Assembly: GCA_002313795.1 (NCBI GenBank)
Contig: DCCL01000215.1
Location: 473 to 8,454 of the forward strand
Length of the DNA: 7,982 nt
Direction of reading: 5' to 3'
From: Faecalibacterium prausnitzii
GTDB taxonomy: Bacteria; Bacillota; Clostridia; Oscillospirales; Ruminococcaceae
This document shows, piece after piece, positions 1 through 6,004 of this stretch. The translations under genes were made by a program, and so were the position numbers. Within the stretch, counting starts at the first letter, position 1; every line of letters begins with the position of its first letter. The notes beneath the pieces are model-generated. The model had not been told where the DNA came from and did no database searches. It was given only the letters and a program-made list of their open reading frames with translations.

Positions 1-645
1 TCCGGCGCCATCGGCATGGGCGTGGGCAAGCTGTCGCTGCCTGCCCGCCCCACGGATATGTCCACCAAGCAGGCCTGTGCCGCCGTGGGGCAGTGCGAAC
101 TGATGTACACCTACGACCGGCTCTTTACGGCCTACAACCACACCGTGGCACAGATCCTGCTCACCGGTGTGGACATCGAGCACGCCAGCCGCCGGGAGAA
201 TTTCCAGAACACCCTCACCCGTCTGCTGGAACTGGGGGCCCTGCCCATCATCAACGAGAACGATACGGTGGCCACCGATGAGATCACCTCCATCGGCGAC
301 AACGACACCCTTGCCGCCATCGTCACCTGCTGTATCAAGGCCGACCTTCTGGTGCTTCTGAGCGACATCGACGGCCTGTATACCGCCAATCCCCACACCC
401 ACCCGGAGGCTGAGCTCATCCCTCTGGTGGAAGAGATCACCCCTGAGGTGATGGCTCTGGCCGACGGCGCCGGTTCAGCACTGGGCACCGGCGGCATGTC
501 CACCAAGCTCCGGGCCGCACGGATGGTGACATCCAGTGGAGCCGACATGGTCATCACCAACGGCTCCCACCCCGAACTGCTGTATGATATCGCCGAGGGC
601 CGCCCGGTCGGCACCCGGTTCACCGCCCACAGACAGGAGGCATGA
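1..645 (+). CDS. proB: Glutamate 5-kinase (3' part, cut by window edge)
   Basis: This enzyme phosphorylates L-glutamate with ATP to gamma-glutamyl phosphate, the first step of cytoplasmic proline synthesis. The window opens in frame at SGAIG, which matches the conserved SSGAI segment near residue 50 of ProB, so about 50 N-terminal residues lie outside. Visible amino-acid-kinase motifs are INENDTV and IGDNDTLAA (glutamate-binding and catalytic region), [10 protein letters not shown] (nucleotide side) and GTGGMSTKL. The protein ends about 40 residues after that last motif, so the C-terminal PUA domain of the 367-residue E. coli enzyme is absent; short PUA-less forms are known in Firmicutes. The stop codon TGA overlaps the ATG at 642, and the proA ribosome binding site lies inside the last codons, so translation of the two genes is probably coupled. 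Identification is secure. Confidence 0.95.
   Translation, partial: SGAIGMGVGKLSLPARPTDMSTKQACAAVGQCELMYTYDRLFTAYNHTVAQILLTGVDIEHASRRENFQNTLTRLLELGALPIINENDTVATDEITSIGDNDTLAAIVTCCIKADLLVLLSDIDGLYTANPHTHPEAELIPLVEEITPEVMALADGAGSALGTGGMSTKLRAARMVTSSGADMVITNGSHPELLYDIAEGRPVGTRFTAHRQEA
635..640 (+). promoter_or_regulatory. Ribosome binding site deciding the proA start
   Basis: A perfect AGGAGG lies inside the last codons of proB. Its 7-nt distance to ATG 648 is ideal, while the ATG at 642 that overlaps the proB stop is only 1 nt away. It favours the shorter start and lets ribosomes finishing proB re-initiate on proA. Confidence 0.8.
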
Positions 646-647
646 AC

Positions 648-1904
648 ATGACCACACAGGAAATTCTGGAAGCTGCCCGCGCCGCCAAGACTGCGGTGGC
701 CCTCTCCGACACCAAGACCCGCAACAACGCCCTGCAGGGCATGGCGGACGCCCTCTCCGGGCAGACAGATGCCATCCTCGCTGCCAACGCCGAGGACATG
801 GCCGCCGCCAAAGGGCACATCAGCGACGTGATGCTGGACCGCCTCGCTCTAACACCGGAACGCATCGAGGCCATGGCAAAGGGCATCCGGGAAGTCGCTG
901 CCCTGCCCGACCCGGTGGGCCGGGTGCTGAGCCGGGTGGAACGCCCCAACGGCCTTGTCATTGAAAAGACAGCTGTGCCTATGGGCGTCATTGCCATCAT
1001 CTATGAGAGCCGCCCCAATGTCACCAGCGATGCCGCCGCCCTCGCCATCAAGAGCGGCAATGCCTGCATCCTCCGCTGCGGCAAAGAGGCATGGCACTCT
1101 GCTCATGCCATTGTGGAAGCCCTGCGGCAGGGTCTGCGGGCCAATGGTCTGCCGGAGACGGCTGTCTCTCTCATTGAGGACACCACCCACGCTTCCGCCA
1201 ACGCCCTGATGACTGCCGTCGGCTATGTGGACTTACTTATTCCCCGGGGCGGGGCCGGGCTCATCCGGGCCTGTGTGGAGAATGCCAAAGTTCCCTGCAT
1301 CCAGACCGGCACCGGCATCTGCCACATCTTCGTGGACGATACCGCCGACCAGGACAAGGCACTGGACATCATTGAGAATGCCAAGGCCAGCCGCCCCAGT
1401 GTCTGTAACGCCGAGGAGGTCTGCCTTGTCCACAGCGCCATCGCGCCCCAGTTCCTGCCCCGGCTGGCACAGCGTCTCGGCCCGGACCGGGCCGCAAAGG
1501 GCCTGCACCCGGTAGAACTGCGGCTGGACGAGCGGGCCGCTGCTCTCATTCCCGGCACTCCCGCCGGGCCGAAGGACTTCGACACCGAGTTTCTCGACTA
1601 CATCCTCGCGGTGAAGGTCGTGGACAGCGTGGAGGAAGCCATTGCCCACATCGCCCGGCACTCCACCGGCCACAGCGAAGCCATCCTGACCCGGACCGAC
1701 GCCCACGCCGCCCTCTTCACGGCAGCAGTGGACAGCGCCGCTGTCTACGTCAACTGCTCCACCCGCTTTACCGACGGCGGCGAATTTGGTCTGGGCTGTG
1801 AGATGGGCATCTCCACCCAGAAGCTCCATGCCCGGGGCCCCATGGGCCTTGCGGAGCTGTGCAGCTACAAGTACATCATCCGCGGAGACGGGCAGATCCG
1901 CTGA
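648..1904 (+). CDS. proA: Glutamate-5-semialdehyde dehydrogenase (gamma-glutamyl phosphate reductase)
   Basis: This enzyme reduces gamma-glutamyl phosphate with NADPH to glutamate-5-semialdehyde, which cyclises to pyrroline-5-carboxylate in proline synthesis. It has the aldehyde-dehydrogenase fold. The catalytic cysteine is in RPSVCNAEE (codon 1404-1406, residue 253 from this start). Other family segments are [21 protein letters not shown], the QTGTGICH stretch and the C-terminal [24 protein letters not shown] chose ATG 648 over ATG 642: the AGGAGG at 635-640 sits 7 nt before 648 but only 1 nt before 642. The resulting 418 residues match the E. coli enzyme (417). The gene directly follows proB with a 2-nt gap and ends at the terminator at 1928-1980. 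The residue set looks complete, so it should be active. Confidence 0.96.
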   Translation: MTTQEILEAARAAKTAVALSDTKTRNNALQGMADALSGQTDAILAANAEDMAAAKGHISDVMLDRLALTPERIEAMAKGIREVAALPDPVGRVLSRVERPNGLVIEKTAVPMGVIAIIYESRPNVTSDAAALAIKSGNACILRCGKEAWHSAHAIVEALRQGLRANGLPETAVSLIEDTTHASANALMTAVGYVDLLIPRGGAGLIRACVENAKVPCIQTGTGICHIFVDDTADQDKALDIIENAKASRPSVCNAEEVCLVHSAIAPQFLPRLAQRLGPDRAAKGLHPVELRLDERAAALIPGTPAGPKDFDTEFLDYILAVKVVDSVEEAIAHIARHSTGHSEAILTRTDAHAALFTAAVDSAAVYVNCSTRFTDGGEFGLGCEMGISTQKLHARGPMGLAELCSYKYIIRGDGQIR

Positions 1905-1927
1905 TTTCTTTCTTCCATCCAGATTTC

Positions 1928-1980
1928 GACAAAAATTTTCTTCACAGGCCGGGTCAGACGTCCCGGCCTGTATTTTTGTC
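1928..1980 (+). terminator. Intrinsic terminator of proBA
   Basis: A perfect 10-bp GC-rich stem, ACAGGCCGGG (1944-1953) with CCCGGCCTGT (1962-1971), has an 8-nt loop and is followed by ATTTTTGTC. The flanks also pair: GACAAAAAT (1928-1936) is the exact complement of ATTTTTGTC (1972-1980), giving a two-tier stem with a 7-nt bulge on the left. The left arm would provide a U run on the other strand, so it may work in both directions. Confidence 0.85.
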
Positions 1981-2016
1981 TCATCGAGATGGACTGTTTT
2001 TCTCACAAACACACTT

Positions 2017-2044
2017 TTGACTGAAAAAATTTTGCAAATACAAT
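2017..2044 (+). promoter_or_regulatory. Candidate sigma-A promoter, distal
   Basis: TTGACT (2017-2022) and TACAAT (2039-2044) each match consensus at 5 of 6 positions and are 16 bp apart, in an AT-rich stretch just after the proBA terminator. The predicted start would be near 2051. No gene follows before the methylglyoxal-synthase-like gene at 2336, so it would give that gene a leader of about 285 nt or drive an unseen small RNA. Prediction by eye only. Confidence 0.4.
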
Positions 2045-2139
2045 CAGGAGCAATTTCTTGTATCCAAATTTTCGATATTCTTCACAAAGATATAGTCGTA
2101 CTTTTGGGAGTGCTTCTGTGAAAAATAACAACAAACCTC

Positions 2140-2168
2140 TTGACATCTGACGTAAGTATGGGTTAAAT
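2140..2168 (+). promoter_or_regulatory. Candidate sigma-A promoter, proximal, for the MGS-like gene
   Basis: A perfect TTGACA (2140-2145) is followed after 17 bp by TTAAAT (2163-2168, 4 of 6 matches). The predicted start near 2175 falls at the foot of a hairpin (2175-2200) and gives a leader of about 160 nt. ACATCT half-sites overlap the -35 and lie just downstream on both strands, which suggests regulation. Confidence 0.5.
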
Positions 2169-2174
2169 TTAGGA

Positions 2175-2200
2175 TGAAGATGTCAGTTTCCACATCTTCA
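2175..2200 (+). promoter_or_regulatory. Hairpin at the predicted 5' end of the MGS-like transcript
   Basis: TGAAGATGT (2175-2183) and ACATCTTCA (2192-2200) form a perfect 9-bp stem with an 8-nt loop. There is no U tract, so it is not a terminator. It could stabilise the 5' end of the RNA or act as a DNA operator. The rest of the leader (2201-2335) has a short GAGAA/TTCTC hairpin (2220-2232) and two crossing 6-bp complementarities, but no riboswitch class that I recognise. Confidence 0.45.
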
Positions 2201-2335
2201 CTGGTTTAGTCTGTTTATTGAGAATTGTTCTCCGCTAGGCTCCAGTTTTCACATTTCACTACTGCTGCGGAGGGCATGGAGCATAACATATCCGCCCACC
2301 CACAACACTATATTTAGAATGAAGGAGAGAGCGTT

Positions 2336-2773
2336 ATGACGATTGCTGTTCTTGCACATGATTCCCGCAAAGAGCTGGCCCTCCAGTTCTGCACCGCATA
2401 CAGCGGCATCCTTTCCCGCAATACGGTCATTGCCACCGGCACCACCGGACGGATGCTGGCGCAGGCCACCGGCCTGCCCGTACACTGTTACCTCTCCGGG
2501 CGTCTGGGCGGCATCCAGCAGATCGCGGCACGGGTGGCCTGCGACGAAGTAGACCTTGTCCTCTTCTTCCGGGACCCCCTCAAGGCCGATACCGGCAGCA
2601 GCAACGAGCAGAACCTGCTGCGGCTGTGCGATATGCACAGCGTGCCCATTGCCACCAACATTGCTACCGCCGAGGTACTGCTGCGGGGTCTGGATCAGGG
2701 TGATCTGGACTACCGCGAGGGGATGCACCCCGCCATCACAGAGCCGCTGCCCGCCCACCGGGCCGTGTGCTGA
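2336..2773 (+). CDS. Methylglyoxal-synthase-family protein with altered active site
   Basis: The 145-residue protein has the MGS-like fold. It starts MTIAVLAHD, keeps His8-Asp9, the phosphate-binding ATGTTG loop (residues 33-38), SGRLGG, FFRDPL with Asp80, and the PIATNIATAEVLL end, and is close to the 137-152 residues usual for MgsA. True MgsA makes methylglyoxal from dihydroxyacetone phosphate using an Asp in GGDQQ (Asp71 in E. coli). Here that position is Ile60 (GGIQQ, codon 2513-2515). The loop that normally reads PHDPD/PHEPD, with the substrate-contacting His98 and Asp101, reads TGSSN. Fold assignment is firm; methylglyoxal synthase activity is doubtful. It may be a ligand-binding or allosteric-type MGS domain, or an enzyme with different chemistry. 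The ATG is fixed by AAGGAG (2322-2327), 8 nt upstream. It appears monocistronic, between the proBA terminator and a bidirectional terminator. Confidence 0.85.
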   Translation: MTIAVLAHDSRKELALQFCTAYSGILSRNTVIATGTTGRMLAQATGLPVHCYLSGRLGGIQQIAARVACDEVDLVLFFRDPLKADTGSSNEQNLLRLCDMHSVPIATNIATAEVLLRGLDQGDLDYREGMHPAITEPLPAHRAVC

Positions 2774-2824
2774 GTCCTCCATCCCGGCATCCTGCCGTTT
2801 CGTTTTTGTGTATAGAGGGAAACC

Positions 2825-2870
2825 AAAAGACACCGCAGAAGGTTTTACGCTTCTGCGGTGTCTTTTTTCT
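2825..2870. terminator. Bidirectional intrinsic terminator between convergent genes
   Basis: A perfect 17-bp stem (2825-2841 with 2850-2866) encloses an 8-nt loop. It begins with AAAA and ends with TTTTTT, so each strand has a U run after the hairpin. It serves the MGS-like gene on the plus strand and the flavoprotein gene on the minus strand, whose stop lies 28 nt from the T run. Confidence 0.92.
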
Positions 2871-2897
2871 ATCCTGTGTTCAGGTATTGAGAAATAT

Positions 2898-4925
2898 TTA
2901 CTCCAGACCGCCCATCTGCTTGATGGCCTTGATGGCGAAGGTCAGGGTGCGGCCCATGGCCACGCCTGCCATCAGGCAGGGGTAGTTGTTGGCGAAGAAG
3001 GAGCCGGACATATCGCCGGTGACATACAGGCCGGGCATGGGCTTGTTGTCGGTATCCAGAGCCTGGCCCTTATCGTTGATGGCGATGCCCTGCTCGGTGC
3101 ACAGCAGGGAGGCACCCAGCCAGCAGCCGTAGAAGGGAGCGGTGCGGATGGCACTCAGACGGTAAGCAGGCTTGCCGAAGTCCTCATCGTTCTGCTTGTC
3201 GTAGAGCTCATTGTAACGGTCAACGGTGGCCAGGAAGGTATCCTTTGCCTCACCGGTGAAGCCCAGCTTGTCGGCCAGCTCCTCGATGGTGTCACAGACA
3301 AACATGGTGCCTGCTGCAACAGCCTCATCGACCTTGCTCTGGAAATACTTTTCGCCGCCATTGCGGGTCTGAGCAGAGCAACCGATGGTGTGGAAACGCT
3401 TGGCGTCCTCGAGGACGTTGGCGTCGCAGATCTGGGCGTAAACGCGGCCCGGCTGGTGGGCAGCTGCATAAACGATGTCGTTGTAGGGGCAGCTCTCGTT
3501 GGCAAAACGCTCACCGTTGCGGTTGACCTTCAGGAAGGGCTGAGTGCCGGGGTTATACTGGCGAATGGGGCCGGGGAATGCCTTGCCGCCGAACGCGCTG
3601 TCGCTCTCCACGTAACCTGCATCCACACCGGGAGCCACGATACCGCGGTCGAACAGCATAGGAGCTGCTTCCTTGTCCAGATTTGCACCGGCCCAGACAG
3701 CGGCACGGATGCCGTAGCCCTTATCGGCCGGAGAGTAAGAGCAGGCGGTGGTGACGGAGGTGCCCAGCGGGTCCAGCTGCTCCATCATGTAGGGGTTGCC
3801 GGGGAAGCCGCCGCAGGCCAGCAGCACGCCCTTGCTTGCGTTGTAGCGGATGAAGTGGTCATCCTCGGCGCTCTGGGCGATGATGCCGGTGATACGGCCG
3901 GTCTCGTCCTTCTCCAGCTTGGCCAGAGCGGTCTTGAAGTCCACATCGTAGCCCAGCTCCCGGATGTAGTCCAGCAGCAGCTCGTTGCGGGCAGCGCCGC
4001 CGCTGCGGTCATAGGTGTACTCGATCTCGGGGTACATATAGTCGGTGTTATGCTCGGCGTTCTCGGCGGGCCACTTGGCTTCGTCGCCGTAAGTGTAGAT
4101 CATGTTAACGCCGTACTTGTCCTCCATGATGGAGCGGATGAACTCGATCATCTCGCCGGACTCGTTGATCCAGGTCTTGACCACGCGCTGGTCGCACTTG
4201 CCGGAAGCATAGCGGGAGATCTCGCTCAGCAGCTTGGCACGGTCCATCTTGATACCCTGTGCCTGTGCACCGAAGCCATCCACAGCGCCCACCCAGTGAC
4301 GGGTATCCTGCACATTGCCGTTCTGCTCGATGATGCGGAAGTTCAGACCGTTGGCGGCTGCGTAAGCAGCTGCGACCATGCCGCCGTTGCCGGCACCGAC
4401 GATGAGGATATCGGTATCCACAGTCTCGGTAATAGCGGCCTCATCGATGTCGGGCTCCTTGCCCAGCCAGTCGGTCTCGTCGCCGGTAGGCAGCTGGACG
4501 GAGGTCACAGTAGCCTCACCCTTGGCCTGCGCATAGCAGCTCTTGGCAGCCTTCATCACAGCGTCGGAGGTGATGGTGGAGCCGGAAACGCCGTCGATCT
4601 CGGCAGAGCCTGCGGCCATCAGCTGCTCCCGCAGCTCATCGGCAGCGGCAGCGCCGTAGGAAGCGGTCTCGCCGGAGGTGTCCACCACGACATCGGTCAC
4701 AGCACTGTCAGAGAAGGTCATGGTGACCTTGACGGTGGAAGAGATGCCCTCAGCAGTGCCCTCGTAGGTGCCGGGGATGTAGGTGCCTGCTGCGCCGGAA
4801 GCAGCCGGTGCAGAGGATGCGGAAGAGCTTGCGGAGTTGCAGGCGGCCAGAGCACCGGCGGTCACACCGGACATGGCAGCGGCAGCAGCGATCTTCAGAA
4901 AGCCTTTACGGGAGATCTTGTTCAT
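2898..4925 (-). CDS. Exported flavinylated FAD-dependent reductase (fumarate reductase/KstD-like), substrate unknown
   Basis: A 675-residue surface flavoprotein. Residues 1-29 are a signal: SRKGFLK (5-11) is a twin-arginine-like motif with Lys in place of the second Arg, followed by an Ala-rich core and the lipobox LAAC with Cys29, so it is probably a lipoprotein. A Ser/Ala linker follows. An FMN-binding domain spans about 48-136 with DGVSGSTITS; Thr117 matches the threonine that ApbE links to FMN. The FAD_binding_2 domain begins at about 170 with DILIVGAGNGG (dinucleotide motif, Gly177-Gly182) and ends with GLYVTGDMSGSFF near 632-644. In fumarate reductases an Arg follows the RFxNE segment and His and Arg occur near the C-terminus; here these read Tyr481, SLLCTEQG (606-613) and ANNYP (645-649). 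It is therefore unlikely to reduce fumarate; another small organic acceptor is more likely. The start is set by the signal and an AAAGGGA site 10 nt upstream. It is codirectional with the response regulator. Confidence 0.88.
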   Translation of the reverse strand: MNKISRKGFLKIAAAAAMSGVTAGALAACNSASSSASSAPAASGAAGTYIPGTYEGTAEGISSTVKVTMTFSDSAVTDVVVDTSGETASYGAAAADELREQLMAAGSAEIDGVSGSTITSDAVMKAAKSCYAQAKGEATVTSVQLPTGDETDWLGKEPDIDEAAITETVDTDILIVGAGNGGMVAAAYAAANGLNFRIIEQNGNVQDTRHWVGAVDGFGAQAQGIKMDRAKLLSEISRYASGKCDQRVVKTWINESGEMIEFIRSIMEDKYGVNMIYTYGDEAKWPAENAEHNTDYMYPEIEYTYDRSGGAARNELLLDYIRELGYDVDFKTALAKLEKDETGRITGIIAQSAEDDHFIRYNASKGVLLACGGFPGNPYMMEQLDPLGTSVTTACSYSPADKGYGIRAAVWAGANLDKEAAPMLFDRGIVAPGVDAGYVESDSAFGGKAFPGPIRQYNPGTQPFLKVNRNGERFANESCPYNDIVYAAAHQPGRVYAQICDANVLEDAKRFHTIGCSAQTRNGGEKYFQSKVDEAVAAGTMFVCDTIEELADKLGFTGEAKDTFLATVDRYNELYDKQNDEDFGKPAYRLSAIRTAPFYGCWLGASLLCTEQGIAINDKGQALDTDNKPMPGLYVTGDMSGSFFANNYPCLMAGVAMGRTLTFAIKAIKQMGGLE

Positions 4926-4935
4926 TTTGGTCGAA

Positions 4936-4970
4936 TCCCTTTCTTCTCGTTTTCTTCTTCTTTTTCTCAT
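4936..4970 (-). other. Purine-rich leader upstream of the flavoprotein
   Basis: The mRNA-sense strand here is an almost unbroken A/G tract of about 30 nt that ends in the AAAGGGA ribosome binding site. An in-frame extension upstream (ATG at 4970, GTG at 5009) would encode a run of Arg/Lys/Glu. I treat that as untranslated, because the downstream ATG begins a proper signal peptide. The tract may aid ribosome loading. Confidence 0.4.
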
Positions 4971-5051
4971 AGCTCCGTGTGTCGGCGTGCATTCTGCCCC
5001 GTCGGCCACATCGTTCGATAATAATTTAACACAAGTCTATCCCGTCTGTCC

Positions 5052-5076
5052 TTTAAGAATCCTTAAACTTCTTAAC
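5052..5076. promoter_or_regulatory. Candidate regulator site upstream of the flavoprotein gene
   Basis: TTTAAGAATCCTTAAA (5052-5067) is a 6-4-6 dyad, followed by CTTAAC (5071-5076). The TTAA cores begin at 5053, 5063 and 5072, that is 10 and 9 bp apart, the one-turn phasing often seen at sites of OmpR-type regulators. It lies about 127 bp before the flavoprotein start and after the terminator of the regulator gene. No clear -35/-10 pair for the flavoprotein gene could be fixed in this gap, which fits an activator-dependent promoter. Binding by the neighbouring regulator is an inference. Confidence 0.4.
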
Positions 5077-5136
5077 TGCTTCTTTGCCGTTTTTCCGCCG
5101 TCCGCGGCCATTTCGTTAATTATTTGCTTAACAAGC

Positions 5137-5186
5137 AATAAAAAGAACGCCAACTGTTTAAGTTTCCTTAAAAAGTCGGCGCTCTT
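5137..5186 (-). terminator. Intrinsic terminator of the response regulator gene
   Basis: Read on the minus strand, AAGAGCGCCGACT (5186-5174) pairs with AGTTGGCGTTCTT (5155-5143) over 13 bp with two G-U pairs. Inside it, TTTAAG and CTTAAA add 6 more pairs around a GAAA tetraloop, and TTTATT follows the stem. It lies 13 nt after the regulator stop codon, so the regulator and flavoprotein genes are probably separate transcripts or linked only by readthrough. Confidence 0.8.
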
Positions 5187-5199
5187 TCCAAAACGATTT

Positions 5200-5898
5200 T
5201 TAAACTTTTCCGCCCTCCGGCTGGAACACATAGCCCTTGCCCCAGACATTTTTCAGATAGACAGGCTTTGCAGGGTCAGGTTCTATCTTGCTGCGGAGGT
5301 TGTGGATATGTACCTGCACCGTCCGCACGTCCCCCAGACTGTCCTTGCCCCAGATCTTCTGGTAGAGTTCATTGGCCGTGAAAAATGTATTGGGATACCG
5401 CACAAAAAGGGTAAGGATGCGGTACTCCATATCGGCCAGATGGACGCTGCGGCCCTCTTTTTCCACGCTGTGGCTGTTGGCGTCCAGCGTGAAGGCGGCG
5501 CAGTGATAGCCATTGACGCTGGGCTCTGCGCCATCCATCTGCACCCGTCGGATGTTGGCCATGATACGGGCCAGCAGGATCTTATTATTATAAGGTTTTG
5601 CCAGAAAATCATCTCCGCCCATTTCCAGTGCCCGCACGATGGTGTCGGTATCGTCCAGACAGGAGGTAAAGATGATGGGACAGTGGTGCCAGCTGCGGAG
5701 CCGCTGACAGAGGTCTACACCATTGGTATCCGGCAGGAGGATATCCATCAGGATGACGTCGAATTTCTCCCGTGCATGGCTCAGGGCATCTCCGCCCGTC
5801 TCTGCACAGACCACCTCAAAATTCTGCTGGCTCTTCAGAAAATAGCAGGTGGTGTCGCGGATCACCGGGTCATCTTCTACCAATAATACGCGGATCAT
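5200..5898 (-). CDS. OmpR/PhoB-family response regulator
   Basis: A 232-residue DNA-binding regulator of a two-component system. The N-terminal receiver domain (about 2-118) has the acidic pair Asp9-Asp10 in VEDD, the phosphoacceptor Asp52 in VILMDILLPDTNG, Ser79 in IIFTSC and the conserved Lys101-Pro102 in FLAKPY. A C-terminal winged helix (about 130-229) has the recognition-helix segment VRTVQVHIHNLRSKI and ends with VWGKGYVF, typical of the family. The start ATG (5896-5898) has GGGGAG 10 nt upstream (5909-5914); the in-frame extension to 6006 is rejected because it runs across the promoter. The partner kinase gene is divergent, starting 106 bp away. The likely target is the flavoprotein gene just downstream on the same strand, possibly together with its own promoter. 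It has all the residues needed for phosphotransfer. Confidence 0.95.
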   Translation of the reverse strand: MIRVLLVEDDPVIRDTTCYFLKSQQNFEVVCAETGGDALSHAREKFDVILMDILLPDTNGVDLCQRLRSWHHCPIIFTSCLDDTDTIVRALEMGGDDFLAKPYNNKILLARIMANIRRVQMDGAEPSVNGYHCAAFTLDANSHSVEKEGRSVHLADMEYRILTLFVRYPNTFFTANELYQKIWGKDSLGDVRTVQVHIHNLRSKIEPDPAKPVYLKNVWGKGYVFQPEGGKV

Positions 5899-5929
5899 TC
5901 TGTCAGCTCTCCCCTTTTTCTGCTGGATT

Positions 5930-5938
5930 TGATATACT
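5930..5938 (+). promoter_or_regulatory. Candidate extended -10 promoter of the histidine kinase
   Basis: TGATATACT (5930-5938) is an extended -10 element (TGn followed by TATACT). No good -35 is found at 16-18 bp upstream, so it may be weak or activator-dependent. The start would be near 5945, giving a leader of about 60 nt. It overlaps the region needed by the opposing promoter, so both cannot be occupied at once. Confidence 0.4.
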
Positions 5939-5946
5939 ATAGTATA
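5933..5946. promoter_or_regulatory. Perfect 14-bp palindrome in the divergent kinase/regulator spacer
   Basis: TATACTATAGTATA is identical on both strands and supplies a -10 element in each direction. The symmetry may only reflect two facing -10 boxes, or it may also be a binding site for a dimeric regulator. Confidence 0.6.
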
Positions 5947-5969
5947 CCTTATTTTCCGCCCATTCACAA
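5941..5969 (-). promoter_or_regulatory. Candidate promoter of the response regulator
   Basis: On the minus strand TTGTGA (plus 5964-5969, 4 of 6) is followed after exactly 17 bp by TATACT (plus 5941-5946, 5 of 6). The start would be near 5934, giving a leader of about 35 nt. The -10 is the right half of the palindrome at 5933-5946. Confidence 0.55.
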
Positions 5970-5976
5970 CCGGTTT

Positions 5977-5990
5977 CGGGAGTTTTCCCG
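5977..5990 (+). other. Small hairpin in the kinase leader
   Basis: CGGGA (5977-5981) and TCCCG (5986-5990) form a 5-bp stem with a GTTT loop, ending 3 nt before the GAGG ribosome binding site (5994-5997). It could modulate translation of the kinase. It is short enough to be chance. Confidence 0.3.
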
Positions 5991-6004
5991 CGTGAGGCAT
6001 TTCC

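Noticed and set aside
132..818. Minus-strand open frame of 228 codons over proB/proA
   Set aside because: Antisense of two genes with clear catalytic motifs; no ribosome binding site and no family features.
2058..2150. A 30-residue TTG-started frame after AGGAG in the spacer
   Set aside because: The predicted transcription start of the distal promoter would lie on or after the ribosome binding site, the start codon is weak and the peptide has no feature such as a membrane helix.
2336..2773. Sequencing error as the cause of the missing catalytic Asp
   Set aside because: Asp to Ile needs two base changes in one codon and a second active-site loop is also altered, with the reading frame intact throughout.
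4926..5009. N-terminal extension of the flavoprotein (GTG 5009 or ATG 4970)
   Set aside because: The extension would place a highly charged stretch before the signal peptide; ATG 4925 has its own AAAGGGA site and gives a proper lipoprotein signal.
2556..5021. An 821-codon open frame on the plus strand antisense to the flavoprotein
   Set aside because: It is the shadow of the minus-strand gene: composition is Gly/Val/Leu-rich with no domain signature, it runs through a strong terminator, and the opposite strand has clear flavoprotein motifs and a ribosome binding site.
4783..5886. A 367-codon plus-strand open frame over the flavoprotein start and the regulator
   Set aside because: It spans the AT-rich spacer and the antisense of the response regulator, has no recognisable domain, and conflicts with the well-supported minus-strand genes.
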